From Saposhnikovia divaricata (taxonomy: Eukaryota; Streptophyta; Magnoliopsida; Apiales; Apiaceae), in NCBI GenBank assembly GCA_036435485.1, contig CM071597.1, positions 5,759,881 to 5,823,880 of the forward strand: a stretch of 64,000 nt of DNA, read 5' to 3'. How positions within the stretch are numbered: position 1 is the first letter of the stretch; the number at the start of each line of letters is the position of its first letter. This document shows, one piece after another, positions 47,282-59,549 of this stretch. The translations under genes were made by a program, and so were the position numbers. A model generated the notes under the pieces. The model did not search any database. It worked only from the letters and a program-made list of their open reading frames with translations, and was not told the DNA's origin.

Positions 47282-47346
47282 GAAGAGTGCAAATAGGATT
47301 CTTGTTAAAACCAAGGTCACTGGTTCAATTCCTTGCTCCTCCAAAG
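47282..47346 (+). other. Degenerate tRNA-like sequence
   Basis: TTCTTGTTAAAACCAAGGTC followed by GGTTCAATTCC-type B box and CTCC resembles the 3' two thirds of a plant tRNA. The A-box side and acceptor stem do not fold, so it is a tRNA fossil or part of a SINE. Confidence 0.4.
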
Positions 47347-47429
47347 TTGCCATTTATTTTTGTAAAAAGGTGCCAGCCAGTCTTTATAATAAATAAATGC
47401 AGCTTCTTAACACATATATAGGTCATAGG

Positions 47430-47947
47430 TAGGGGTGAGCATCGGGTGGTTTGGGCGGTTTAGAACCGCCAAACCAACCAAACCATAAATTTCTGGTTTT
47501 TAATTTTTCAAACCATAACCAAACCAAAAACCATAACATTTAAAAAAAACCAACCTAATTATAACGGTTTGGTTTGGTCGATTTCGGTTTAAAACCATTA
47601 TTAAATAATAAAAAAGAGGCAACAAAATGTGTGAACCAATAGTAGCATAAAGTAGGCTACGACATCGTTTCAACATAAATATTTTTATTTTATATAAGCA
47701 TAAAATTAATATTAAAACTATATATATACATATATATATATATAATATTTATATATTATTTGATCTTATTGGTCGGGTTGGTTAAATCGGGTGGAAAATT
47801 TAGTAAAACCAAACCCAACCCAAATTTTTCGGTTTTTAAAAATTTAAAACCATAACCAACCCAAATCGAAAAAAAACCTAAACTTTCGGTTTGGTCGGGT
47901 TGGTTTGGTCGGTTTAACCGGTTTTCGGAAAACCGTGCTCACCCCTA
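47430..47947. mobile_element. hAT MITE (518 bp)
   Basis: Ends TAGGGGTGAGCA ... TGCTCACCCCTA with a perfect 8-bp duplication GTCATAGG at 47422-47429 and 47948-47955. The subterminal zones are dense in GGTTTGGTCGG/AACCAAACC repeats and inversely matching. Non-coding. Confidence 0.95.
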
Positions 47948-48454
47948 GTCATAGGTGTAGCAAAAGTGGTTGAGTAGTTCAAATTATAACAAATGCAGTC
48001 CGCTTCCTTTTTTTTTTTTTTTTACGAAATATAATATTGTAATCTAATTCAATGTATTTTATCTCATTATTTGATCTGATAATTGATGTAGAGTTGAAAT
48101 CTCAAATATGAATTATTATTTTATTTTCTTTTAAAATTTTAGTTTTTTCCGATGTAGTTTCATATTGCACTCTACTCTAATTACATATTTTATCTAATTA
48201 TTGTAAATTTTTATTTTTTCAGCCTACTCATATATTTTAATGGATGTTAATCAAAATATCTTGTTTAATGTATATGTAGTTAATATGAAATATTAGATAA
48301 ATATTAACGATATCTATGTTATTCACTTTATTTTATTTTTTTCGTATAAATCGAATCATAATCATTACATATTCTAATCATTTGTATGATATACATCTTT
48401 AATTATTAAAATGGGAAAATATTCTCATAATTTTATTCTGAATAAACTTTAAAA

Positions 48455-48870
48455 TAGATATAGTGAGGAGGTTCATGAATTTGGTTAATGATTTGAAGAT
48501 ATGTATCAAAAGTTGAGCTGGTTTAATGGTTGTGGGTGTAAATAAATTTTAAAATAGATATAGTGAGGAGGTTATTTATGAATGTGATTAATGATTTAAA
48601 AATATGTATTAAAAGTTGAGTTGGTTCAATGGTTGTGAGTGTGGGTATAAACTCTTGTACACAATAGGGTCATGAGTTTAATTTCCATGAAAAGCAAATT
48701 TTTTAACATATAGATATAGTGAGGAGGTTATTCATGAATGTGATTAATGATTTAAAAATATAATCAAAAGTTGAGTTGGTTTAATGGTTGTGGGTGTGAA
48801 TATAAACTCTTGTGCAGAATTGGATCATGAGTTCAATTCTCATGAAAATCAAATTTTTTAACATTGATAT
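48455..48870 (+). repeat. Three tandem copies of a tRNA-derived (SINE-like) unit
   Basis: Units begin AGATATAGTGAGGAGGTT at about 48455, 48556 and 48714. Each contains GAGTTGGTTYAATGGTTGTG (A-box-like). The last two also have CATGAGTTCAATTCTCATGA (B-box-like), about 50-60 nt downstream. The spacing fits a decayed Pol III promoter. The first copy lacks the B-box half. Confidence 0.65.
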
Positions 48871-49463
48871 AATTTTAAGGGCATAAAGGTAAATTACTAA
48901 ATAGGATGAAAAGCCATATTCTCCTATAATAGATATAATGGAAGTCTAAACTTTAATATTGTGCTTTCGAGTTTTTAAGAATAGAAATGTAATAGAAAGT
49001 AAAAGAAAAAAAAGTGAATAGAAATATCTTGCGTGCTTTCGAGTTTTATTTGAAAAATAAGGAGAAAACTTTGGAAAAAAAATAGTATGAAAGAAAATAT
49101 GCAAAAGATTATGCGAGAAGATTATTCATAATCATCCTAAAAATGGGTGATCACAAAAATTGGAACCAACGGGAGCAATGATAGGCGCAATGCAATGACC
49201 TATCGCATCAAAATTACAAAATAAATAAAAATTTGAAAGATAAGAAATATTAGACATTAAAATAATTAAAATTAGAAGTATTGTAATTATAAAATATTTT
49301 CCTTTTTCTCATTAATTGTATAATTAATTTGTATTAATAAAAAAAAGGAAAATTCGAAAAGTTAAAAAATAACTAATAAACTCGTCTGTATATAGATCTC
49401 TTCTTGTTTACAAAAAAACCTAACCCCCGCCTTATTTTAGCAGCAGCTTCTATAACCAAGAGG
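48871..49463. other. Upstream flank of the fibrillarin pseudogene
   Basis: AT-rich, no other feature. The stretch CTTATTTTAGCAGCAGCTTC just before the ATG looks like an old 5' UTR. Confidence 0.4.
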
Positions 49464-50649
49464 ATGGTGTTGAACACAAGAGGTATGTATTTTTACTTGT
49501 TAGTTTCTCTCTCGATTTGTTTGGCAGATATATTTTTCTCTTTTGATTCGATATCATGAAATTAATTAATTGTATATATGTGCATTTGCAGCACGATCTT
49601 ATGTCCACTTTGGAAGCCCTGGCAAAGGAAGAAGAGGTGAGGTGCCGGTGTCATACTTTGTAATGTATATTTTTGTTCAAGTTCTAAAGGAATTAGAGGC
49701 TGAAAATTGATCTACTTATATTAGCTGCTAAACGTTGCTTAAATAAGCATTCCAATACTCGAAAAGATAAATAAACAGCCCTGCTAAGCACACTATTCAT
49801 TTTTTGTGTATTTGCAGCACATGGTGGTGGTGGCCTTGGAAGAGGTTTTGTAGTTGAGCCACACCCCCAACACGATGGAGTGTTTGTTTTTAAGGGAAAA
49901 AAAAAAAAAAAATCAACTTTGTACTAAAAACTTGGTTCCGGGTAGAGCTGTATACGGTGAGAAGATGTTGCATTCTCTTGAGGTATGCATGAATCTATAT
50001 CTATATCTATATCTAATCTATGGTATATACTGTATATATTAGAAGATGTCGTACAATGTGTCAATGTCTTCCAAAAGATGATCATAATTATTTCGACATT
50101 TCATCTTGTTTCTCACTACTTACTATTATAAATATCCTAAACAGAAATTAAATGGAGGAACTGTGGTCGAGTACAGGGTCTGGGATCCCTCTAAATCTGA
50201 TTTGGCATCTGTCATTCTCAAAGGAGTCGACAACATTTATATTGTAAGCGTACTGTAACTCATGATTAGCGTTGTTTTTTTTAAAAAAAAAAAAAATTCT
50301 ATATTCATGCTTCTTATCTTTGTGATTGTGGGTAAAGAAACCTGGTGCTAAGGTTTTATATCTTGGAGCTGATTCTTTGGCAACCCTCTCTCATGTTTCC
50401 GATATCGTTGGCAAAGTAAGCACTCTTATACATTATTCATACAAATCCTTGTTTAATTCGCTTTCTTCAAATGGATTGCAGAATTTAATTTCAACTTCTT
50501 TGTTATACTCTTTTGTAGCATGGGTTGGTCTATGCCGTCACATAATTATCAAATGGTTTGTTAATTTAAATTATGTGCAGGGATGTGTTATGGGTGTGAA
50601 TGAAGATCAGTTTATGAAAGCTGGAACTCATTTTGTTGTGTCTATCAAG
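49464..50649 (+). pseudogene. Fibrillarin (nucleolar methyltransferase) pseudogene with introns
   Basis: Exon-like pieces with GT/AG borders: 49464-49482, 49592-49636, 49818-49982, 50144-50243, 50338-50415, 50581-50649. They encode a shortened Gly/Arg start (GGGGLGRG), VVEPHPQHDGVFVFKG, CTKNLVPGRAVYGEKMLHSL, VVEYRVWDPSKSDLA, KPGAKVLYLGADS, SHVSDIVGK, then EDQFMKAGTHFVVSIK. In fibrillarin, the SAM-binding LGAASGTTV is here LGADSLATL. The block between SDIVG and EDQF (about 75 residues with catalytic positions) and the end after SIK are missing, and a 15-17-nt A run shifts the frame in exon 3. Fibrillarin is the 2'-O-methyltransferase of box C/D snoRNPs; this copy cannot perform that. Because introns remain, it arose by DNA-level duplication, not retroposition. 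Confidence 0.85.
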
Positions 50650-52271
50650 GTAAGGTTTTTTAGCCTTCAATGAAAGCTGGAAATGTTATCAAAATATTCT
50701 TGTATCATTGCGTCCATTTTTTTTCTATCATTTGCTCATAAGCTTCACATAAGCTCGTAGCTCAAATTGTGAATATGCCATACTCGTAAAATATTTTGTA
50801 TATGTACACATCACTTAAAGGTGTCATATTTCTTAATTTTTATATAATGTCATGTCAGTGCTCATTAACCTTACTTTTGCCGCACGTGAAGCTAAAAGTT
50901 TCATTTTTATTATTTTTACAAAGATGTGAGTATGTGATAATTTTTGTTATGTAAGCAATATTTAAATTGTAAATATAGCAAAAAAAAATGATATAAAGAA
51001 TAGTTTTATGAATTTTTTTTTGGATTAATTGCTCAAATTTATCATGTAAGAAATTTACTGGAAATCTCTAAATTCTCCGAGGAATTTATAGAAGCGGTCA
51101 AGAATTTCTGGAAAAACTACCTCAAGAATTCTAATAAAGAAATATATCTCAAGTTCACCAACAGTACTATTATATTCTGGGAAAAATAAGGAGAGGATTT
51201 TGAAGCCCCGACTTATTTATTTGGATGTAAATTCTAATCGATCGAATCGAGATCGTAAAATTTTAAAATTTGGTTAAAATTTTCAATCTAGAAATTAATA
51301 TGATCTAATTATGAATTTATTTATATAATTTATTTAAATGTTTTTCTTTAATATCTTAATGGACAATTTATGTAATCATTTCACATTGTTACTGTATTCG
51401 AATTTTGGTCCGAAAAGAGTCAAATATAATAATTTGGATAACTCACAAATTTATCATAGATTACTAAAATATCATAATTTATTGATATATTTAATAATAT
51501 TGATTATATTTATAAATTGAATTAAATTTTTATCTCTATTTGATGTTAGATTAGAGTGTTATAAATTTTGACATTTAAATTCATGACGGCCTCGTCAGAA
51601 TGAAACAGATAAATAATATGTTAGATCGTACATTTTTATTCATTATAAAATTCATAATTTTTAAAAAAAATCATATTAAAATAATACAAGAACATGTTTT
51701 AATAATCATATTAATATTAATAATCATATTAATAATATGTTAGATCGTACGTGCTCGTGAACATAGCTCATGAACATGTTTGTTAATAAGTTCGATAATT
51801 GAGCGGCATACGAGTTCATTACCGGTGCATAAACAAATTCGATAAATAATCTCGTATATATAATACATGTTTAATTATTAGAATATACTCTCGAAACTCG
51901 TATGAATTGTACACCATTATTATAATATCTTATATAGATGTTATAATTATTTATTTAATAATTTTGATTAATTTTAACGACGACGACAACTGTATCAACC
52001 TGTATCACCAGGACGAAAACTGGGATTAAGCTCAAAAAGAGTACCAAACTCTATCAACTATCGATCTATCAAATTAGTTTTGTACCTTAGAATCATTTGG
52101 GACATGATCTTGTAATGTCTTGAGCCGCTCACTGATCCGCTCTTTGCGATCCTAAACGGGTGTAACATAATTTTATATTGTGAATTTGTAAGTTGCAATG
52201 CTTTTACTAGGTAAACATGCAATTTGTGGTTTGTTAATTGTTGAGCTACTTGTAGAAATTCTGACATGTCT
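50650..52271. other. AT-rich sequence without recognised genes
   Basis: No coding region or complete element was seen; short inverted and direct A/T-rich repeats only. Confidence 0.4.
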
Positions 52272-52282
52272 ACTATAAAAAC

Positions 52283-52792
52283 AGGGAAGAAGAAGCCTAC
52301 CCTAAGTTTTGTTAATGATGAATTAGTTGCTGATGAATCAAAGATCATCAAGGGGAACAGTTTTAATAGACTTTCAGGAACATACCACGGTTTTAAGAAG
52401 TGTGTTTCCCCTCCCCCCAATAAGGCTTTATCTCTGGGATTTTAAGAATAAGAATTTGAAGGAAGAGCACAGTGAGGAAGAGCACAATGAGGAAGAGCGT
52501 TGGTTCTCTAAGTTTGAGAAGCTCTCTCCCCCAGAGTGAGGAAGAGCGTTGGTTCTCTAGGTTTGTGAAGCTCTCTCCCCCTGGCCGAGGTGTATTTCAG
52601 CATTTCTGCGAGGTGCAAGATGATGATAGCAACAAGAAATCAGGAGGGATGTGTTTGATTCGTATCATCCATAATTTGATCAACAAGAAATCAGGCGGGA
52701 TGTGCTTGATTAGTCTCATCTATTCGGGTATTGAGGTATCCAAGTTCGTGAAGAAGATCTATGAAGAAACGACTATAGATCGGAAGAAGTGA
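52283..52792 (+). pseudogene. Unidentified, internally repetitive coding relic
   Basis: The first part reads KKKPTLSFVNDELVADESKI, then SGTYHGFKKCV, in one frame to a stop near 52443. From 52472 another frame is open for 106 residues, with two internal duplications: EERWFSKFEKLSPP / EERWFSRFVKLSPP and NKKSGGMCLIRII / NKKSGGMCLISLI, and the ending GIEVSKFVKKIYEETTIDRK. The GC content is higher than in the surroundings and the duplications are at DNA level, so coding ancestry is likely, but the frame breaks suggest decay. I do not recognise the family. Confidence 0.45.
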
Positions 52793-53107
52793 AGAGTCCG
52801 ATTCAAATGCTCAAAACTGTTTCTTATCTATGTCACGTACTATAAATACATATTTGGGAAGAAGACAATGTTATATAAGATTTGTTAGATACTACATATG
52901 TTTTTGCATTGTAATATGTGTGTAAGGGTGCATCTGTGTTCATGAATTGCAAAACATAATAATTCTATATGCATGTACAAACCCCTGACATATAGTATGT
53001 TCAAATTGGATATACGTTCTATAGCCTATATTATGTGTGAACAAGTAAGTCAGTGTTAACTTAGAAAAAGAACATAAGCAACCAGATATTTTTATTTTTG
53101 ATTTATA
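52793..53107. other. Flank, no gene seen
   Basis: AT-rich; nothing recognised. Confidence 0.4.
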
Positions 53108-53133
53108 CTAGTATTTCACCCGCGCTACGAACC
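53108..53133 (-). mobile_element. Decayed Helitron 3' terminus
   Basis: On the minus strand GTAGCGCGGGTGAAATACTAG|T matches the GC-rich half hairpin plus CTAG end. The other hairpin arm is mutated. The 5' end was not located. Confidence 0.45.
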
Positions 53134-53954
53134 GAAAGCATAATTTTAAAATTTCAAAATTGTTACAAAAATATATAGTGTATCAAAAAATAAATTATTT
53201 TGTTATATTTTATTTTGAGAATAACGAACTCGATATGCATCTCAAGTAACTTTCCTCAAATTATGTGTAATTGTGTGAACACATGTTAAAAGATTTTGAA
53301 AAATTATGTATATAAAAAAAAGATTAATATCAAAACACATTCATTTGATATATGATAAAATTTCCCAGAGATATATATCAATTTTCTTATTCCCTTTTAT
53401 TTTTTTCCAAGTAATTTAACGACATTTTATGCTTTTTTTTACAAAAATTCCGGTTCAATATAATCATGTTTTGAGGATCAAGCGTAGAGAACAATTAAAA
53501 CATAATTATTAATAGAAAAATAAATCAAATACATATTTTTCATTTTATAAATGCAAATAAAATGAAATTGAGCAACTTTTTTGGAGTAATTCTAGAGTTC
53601 CCAAAAAAAATTTCAAAAAAAAATCATTGGATAAAATTTATTAATTAATTAATATAAACATTTTAGTTTAATCATTATTTATAAAAAAAGATAATTTTAT
53701 TAAAATTTAAGTATAAAATTTATCGTCAATTTATACCAATTGCATTGATATTATCAAACAATTATCATGACATTCACATCCCCGCTCAAATATTCTAAGA
53801 CCCTTTTTATTGTTTTTTCTTAATTTTATTTTTCATTTGACTTCTCTTATTTTTTAGAATATTTCAACCAAGTTCATAAGTTTTTTATCCATATTTTAAG
53901 TTTTGTTATTTTGAAAATTTGGTATATTTAAATGTGCAGTACAATGGATTTCTA
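53134..53954. other. AT-rich sequence, possibly decayed Helitron body
   Basis: No genes or paired repeats recognised. It may be the body of the Helitron whose 3' end lies at 53108. Confidence 0.35.
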
Positions 53955-53962
53955 TAATTTTT

Positions 53963-54262
53963 AGGGTGAGTGCCCAAAATGCCCCATTTTCAATCTTCAT
54001 GGCCCTTTCTACCCCATTCCAAAAAAAGGCCCAACTTCGTGCTGCAAAACAGCTATTGCGCCGTTTCGTCATGCGCATCACCCCCTGTGTCGGCATTTCG
54101 TCCCCCGCATTAGGCCTGATGCGGCATACCAGACAGCAATATAGAGCATATGCGCTACAATCTAAAAAAAATGAAAAAACAGATGCGCTACCCGAAATTC
54201 AGTATTAGGGGGGTAGGTGAGGGCCATGCATCTTGGATTTGGTCCATTTTGGGCATTATCTC
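53963..54262. mobile_element. 300-bp MITE with 8-bp target duplication
   Basis: Flanked by TAATTTTT at 53955-53962 and 54263-54270. The ends pair imperfectly around GTGCCCAAAATG / CATTTTGGGCAT. The interior is unusually GC-rich (CGCCGTTTCGTCATGCGCAT). An 80-residue frame crossing it looks incidental. The 8-bp duplication would suit hAT. Confidence 0.65.
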
Positions 54263-54270
54263 TAATTTTT

Positions 54271-55566
54271 ATTATATTAATATTCAAAATATTTGCATGG
54301 GTCACGATTAATTTTTCGAATATATATTAAAATTTATAAACACTTATTTCTAACGACCGTTATAAATCATTAGATTGTCTCTTAAAAAAGGTTGCATGTT
54401 TCAGCGATATGAGAAATAATCATTACTGTGCAATATCCATTAACGAACATAATTATGATAAAGGAAAACTTTCATCTAATCTAGTTTCCTATGTGTTTGT
54501 TCCATATCATTTTTACAAATTTTATGTACTTTTATTAGTGAATTGATTTTTTATAGAAAAATAAACATTATCAATTAACCAAACAAATTCCATATATCCT
54601 GTTCTTTGAGTAAGATATGACTCTTAGAGTTTATGGTGATTGCCATCAGCTTGTTTTTAATGACAACTTAAAATGTGTATATTCAGTTTGGGAGTTTGAA
54701 TGTTGAATTTTTTATTATTTTCCATCAGATAATGGTATATTAAATATTAGTTTTTTTAACCCAAAAACATGGAATGAAATTTCAGTCGATTTGATGGTAC
54801 CCGATCCGAACCCCAAATTTTTGCATATACCGAACCCGAATTTTTGGATTTAGGTTTGGATATAAATTTTTCCCGAAATAGTTTTGATTTTCATTTGAAT
54901 TTAAGTTGTACCAAACCGATATCCTATCCGAAATTCGAAACCCGATACGTAAATAATATATTATTATATTTTGAAATTATTTTATGTAATATTTTAGATG
55001 TAAGACATATTATTTTATTTATTTTTATTCAAATATTTCATTAGAAATAGTCAATACTAATTTAGTAATTAGAACTTCTATTTCTCAATCTCAAATTTTA
55101 TTGATATATTTAAGATGTAAATTTTTTTTTTACTTTACATAAAATTTTCATTTATTTATATAAAAAGAATTATTTTTTAAACATATTTTAAATTATACTT
55201 AGTATGTTAGTTCGTATAATATGTTATATTGTTTGCGTTTAGCAATTATTTTAATTTTGACTACATTATTACTAATTTTAGATACAAAAAAAAACAAATC
55301 TAATTCGAAATCCGACGAATTTGGTTTTAGATATTTAGTTTTGGATTTGGATTTATTTTTAAAACCCAAAAATATTTGGATGTGTGTTTGGATTTTACAA
55401 AATTTGGATCAAATCCAACCCGTTATCAGCCAAATGCGTAAAATTAGACATTTGAAAATGAGTATTGCCTATCTGTTTTCTATTTGACTAACATGTTAAA
55501 ATAGAAAACTGTACATGAAACTAAAATCAAATGTGTAATATATAAACACGTAATCACATTATATAT
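54271..55566. repeat. AT-rich, with a degenerate repeat at about 54790-55450
   Basis: GGTACCCGATCCGAACCCCAAA near 54797 and its loose inverse GGATCAAATCCAACCCG near 55405 suggest an old hAT-like element rich in CCGAAC motifs. Ends and target duplication are not resolved. Nothing else seen. Confidence 0.4.
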
Positions 55567-55768
55567 AGGGATTCATGTGCCTGAGGATGACCTCAGGGTT
55601 CTACCTGAGGTTAAAAGGTTTTCAATACAAGTTTAAGGATATTTAGGTAAATTATTTGAGAAAAAATGATATTTACAAAAATGCCCATGCGAGGCCACTT
55701 AATTTATAATCTCTTTATGTTATAACCTCAGGATAGATCCTTGAGGACAACCTCTGGCCCATTTTTCT
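55567..55768. mobile_element. Probable MITE (~200 bp)
   Basis: TGACCTCAGGGTTCTACCTGAGGTTA on the left is matched in inverse on the right (GTCCTCAAGGATCTATCCTGAGGTTA). Non-coding; the target duplication was not determined. Confidence 0.55.
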
Positions 55769-56080
55769 CTTATTATATATGTGTCCTTGTAATTTAATTA
55801 TCGGGTTAAAAAACATGAAATTCATTTTTCATTTAACAGTGAGTATATTTTTCCGACATATATTAAAATAAAGCGCTTACGTAGATCTGAAAAATCGTAT
55901 GTGTTGTGTACATTCATGCCATGTATCTTTGGGGTCTTGCATGAAAATGACATGAAATTCTTTTATGTACCCATGATTCGAACACAAAAAATTCAGTTTT
56001 TTATTTTAAATTTTTTATTTTTTATTTATATATAAAAACTATAAAACAAAAATTTTAAATCTTAATCTTTTTTTAATTTA
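55769..56080. other. AT-rich sequence
   Basis: No gene or paired repeat seen. Confidence 0.35.
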
Positions 56081-56108
56081 CTAGCTTATAACTCGTGCAA
56101 TGCATAGC
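56081..56108 (-). mobile_element. Helitron 3' terminus
   Basis: On the minus strand GCATTGCACGAGTTATAAGCTAG|T, nearly the same as the end at 11877 (GCACGGGTTATCATGCTAG) and the 11961 end, so the same family. The hairpin is partly decayed. The body would extend rightwards; its 5' end was not found. Confidence 0.55.
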
Positions 56109-56485
56109 TCCTTTTCTAATATCTCTAATTATATATTATTTTTTAATTTTTATATGTTATTAATTTACATATCAAATTGTTGGTAAAAAATTAATATATA
56201 TAAGATTTTACTCATTCAATTTAATATTTGTGCTATATCTTGAATTCTTAAAATTTGATTTGGACAATTTTACAGGCCACATGAAATTAGCAAAATATTC
56301 ATTAATTTAGCGATGACTTAACAATTATTTTCCAATTAAAACTATGCAAAAACAAAAGAGAGAAGAAATTGACCATTTTTTTACGTTGAAAATCTATTCA
56401 AGTTTTAAAATCTATTTATATTTCGTTTTGATTATAAAAGTACCATTTTTATTATGGATAAGATCCCTCTTACGCTTATTATATA

Positions 56486-56761
56486 CTCCCTCCGTCCCAA
56501 TTTATCTGTCTTAGTTACTATATTAGTTTGTCCCAAAAACTTGTCTTCTTTCCTTTAATGTATATTTAAGTTCCATATATACCCCTATTAATCATGCATT
56601 GGTAATCTATTATTTGTATTATTTAATGTAAGAGCTCCTTCTTTCCACCTAATACATTAATGCAATTACAAGGGTATTATAGTTAAAGTAAAGATAAAAT
56701 TTATTTTTCCTTAATATGTGTGCAAAAGTCAAATAAACCAATTAAAATGGGACGGAGGGAG
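56486..56761. mobile_element. Stowaway-like MITE
   Basis: 276 bp bounded by CTCCCTCCGTCCCA and its inverse TGGGACGGAGGGAG, with the TA target duplication at both sides (56484-56485, 56762-56763). This is the standard Tc1/mariner Stowaway terminus. Confidence 0.95.
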
Positions 56762-56769
56762 TATAAGGA

Positions 56770-57025
56770 TATAATAAAAATTTTGAATTTTCTTATAAAA
56801 TTCATATTCAGTTTTTTATTTTAAAATCTTAATTTTTTTTATTTAATCTTCGTTTAATTTACAAAAAATTTGAATTTTCTTATAAAATTCATATTCAGTT
56901 TTTTATTTTAAAATCTAAATTTTAAATCTTAATCTTTGTTTAATTTATAAAAAATTTGAATTTTATTAAAAAATTTATATTCAGTTTTTTTATTTTAAAA
57001 TCTTAATTTTTTATATATAAAAACT
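56770..57025. repeat. Three degenerate ~88-bp tandem copies
   Basis: The unit with AATTTTCTTATAAAATTCAT-ATTCAGTTTTTTATTTTAAAA recurs at about 56784, 56871 and 56956. A fourth, weak copy lies near 55990. Confidence 0.75.
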
Positions 57026-57079
57026 ATAAAACAAATATTTTCTTAAAATAAAAAAATGAACTGAATCTCAGTCTCTCTC

Positions 57080-57270
57080 CTCTCTCAATCAGTTTATTTT
57101 GCTTATTCTCAGTCTCAATTTTGTTCAGTGCCCCCGTTGCAAGTTTTTTTTATTCAGTTGCCAAGCTGCAAGTTTACTTTTGTTTAGTGCCCAAGTTGCA
57201 AGTTTTAATTTATTGAGTTATGTAATTGCAAGGTTTTTGAGTTCAGTCACACAGTTGCAAGTTGGGGCTG
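57080..57270. repeat. Degenerate GTTGCAAGTTT tandem motif (5-6 units)
   Basis: TTCAGTGCCCCCGTTGCAAG and variants recur every 30-40 bp. Non-coding. Confidence 0.75.
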
Positions 57271-57993
57271 AGTTCAGTTATGATTAAGCCATTTACCCCT
57301 ATTTCACCAAAACATAGCCCCCAAAGATCAAGGTATAACTCTTAGCTGGATTGACTGTCCAAAATGGGTTCACAGACAACCAAAAGGTTTAAAACTGCCT
57401 TTATCAATGCCGGAATACATTGATCTGTCCAAAACTTTATACTAGTTAAAAAATGGATAATCAAAGCCAGGATAAATTTGATAGTAGAATGTTAGATATT
57501 GATTCAAGTGATTGTCAGAATCTAGACTACTGATCAGGATGCTGACATCATCAGTATTACATTGTCAATATCAGGATTGATCTCAAGATGGGATGCTGAC
57601 AGGATTGGTTAAAGATATACATTAGTCCAGAAATCAAGGAAGATTGATATGTCGGTTCCTAATTTGTAGGAACGTAGCTGTTATACAAGTTATGTATTGT
57701 AATCAGATAATAATTTATATGGGATATCTTGTAATTGATAGAGAAGCTATGTAATCTATATAAACACAGTTTAGGTTTTAAATTGTAGTAATCGTTTTTT
57801 ACTCGAGCATATTGTAACCTAGCAGCTCTTAAGAACTCAGAATTTCTTAATAGAGTTTTGTAACAGTTTTATACCAGAAATTAATAAAGCTGTTTTTTCT
57901 CATACTTGTATTCATAGTTTTTATAAAAAGTCAAAAATCTTTATACAATTGTATTCAACCCCCTTCTACAATTGTTATTTACTGGGCAACAAT

Positions 57994-58005
57994 TGGTATC
58001 AGAGC
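57994..58005 (+). other. Primer binding site (tRNA-iMet type) of the copia element
   Basis: TGGTATCAGAGC, 2 nt after the LTR end, 35 nt before the gag ATG. Confidence 0.93.
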
Positions 58006-58040
58006 AAACTAATTTATTCTAATCAGTAATGATGTGAAAG

Positions 58041-59549
58041 ATGTCGATAAGCAAGTATGAAAGTATCAAATCCAAATCCTCAAGAAGACCGAGTACCCCT
58101 ACTTGGAGGGTAAAAATGTTGATGTACCTGGAAGCTACAGATCCTGACTATCTTGATAGGATCTATGATGGACCTTGTATTCCCAAGAAACTGGTTCCCT
58201 TGACAGACACTATTCTTGAGCACTATGTTCAGAAAATCAAGAGCGAATGGACACCAGAGGAAAAGGCACAGGTACTCAGAGATGCAAAGGTAAAAAATAT
58301 TTTGCATAATAGTCTTGATGTTGTCATGTCAAATAGAGTGATATCATGCAGGATTGCTAAAGAGATTTGGGATACCCTGGAAACTCAATGCTAAGGTACT
58401 GAATCTATCAAGAAGAACAGAAGGGATCTACTGATTCAAGAGTATGAACCGTTAGATGCTAAACCTGATGAGAGCCTTACTGATATGTATGATAGATTTT
58501 GACACTTCTGAACAATCTATAGCTGGTTGGAAAAGAGTATTATGCTGAGGATTCCAACATCAAATTTCTGTGGGCTTTACCTGAAGAGTGGGATACTCAA
58601 ACCTCAATCATTAGACATCGGTATGATCTTGACACTGTGTCTCTTGATGAAATCTATGGAATGTTAAGAACTCATGATCTCGAGATTCAACAGAAGAAGA
58701 ACAGAAGAAGCATCAAGGCAAAGTCTGTTGCTTTGAATGTTGAAGCAAAGACAAAGGGAAAAGCTGTGGTGGTCACCAAGAAAAAACACAGAGTTGTGGA
58801 GTCAGATCCTGATGACTTATAATCAGATACTGAAGCTAATCCTGATACTGATACTGATGATGACTCTATTGACCCAGACATGATGGGGATGGTTGCCATT
58901 ATAGTCAAGGGCTTCAAGAAGATGAAGTTCAGGAAGGCTAGGAAACAAGGAAATTTTCAGAAGAGGACCTTCAATGCTGAAAAGGACGGGTATAACAAGA
59001 AATATTCCAAGGGTAGCAAATTTGACAAGTCAAAGGTAAGATGCTAAAAATTGTGATGGTATGGGGCATTTTGCAACTGAGTGCAAGAAGGCTAAAGCAA
59101 AGGCACTTATCACATCTAGTAGAAGCTGGATGGACTCTTTTGAATTTGAAAAAGAAGAGGAAAATTATGCTTTGATGGCCTTTACTGAGGACACTACTAC
59201 TCCTAATGAGAAGGTACATGTTACTATTTTTGATTTTGATACTAATAATGTTTCTGAGTTAAGGTCATTTCTTAAGTCCTTGCATATTAGCTTTAAAAGT
59301 CAATCTCTTGAAAATGCTAGGATATTATCTGAAATGTCAGAAGTAAGAAAGAGAAATGATCATTTAGAAGCTGAGTTACTCTTTATGCAAGATATACAAA
59401 CTGAATGTGAAAAGGATAGGCACATGAGATTAGAAATGGAATTTAAATGTACTGCTCTTGAAAAAGAACTTGAAACTGCTAATGAGAAACTCAGAACCTG
59501 GACTAACTCTGAAAAGAAAACCCATAAAATCATTATTGATAAGAATTAG
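58041..59549 (+). pseudogene. Copia gag (SIRE-like), broken
   Basis: Starts at MSISKYESIKSKSS. The N-terminal part is UBN2-type copia gag (WRVKMLMYLEATDPDY ... AKEIWDTLE). A TAA follows at QC (58394), and further stops and a frameshift lie up to about 58840. The knuckle region reads DAKNCDGMGHFATECKK, with the first cysteine lost. After that comes a 162-codon open stretch (59061-59549) with a heptad-rich segment (RKRNDHLEAELLFMQD) that would form a coiled coil, the mark of SIRE-type gag. A second weak zinc-finger relic, FNCINSNHLAIDC, lies near 59940. Confidence 0.85.

Noticed and set aside
46966..47292. 108-codon minus-strand frame with poly-tyrosine
   Set aside because: It is the translation of the TAA microsatellite.
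50326..50673. 115-codon open frame as a gene
   Set aside because: It is two fibrillarin pseudogene exons plus the open intron between them.
53896..54208. Open frames on both strands (66 and 80 codons)
   Set aside because: Both lie in the GC-rich interior of a 300-bp MITE with target duplications.
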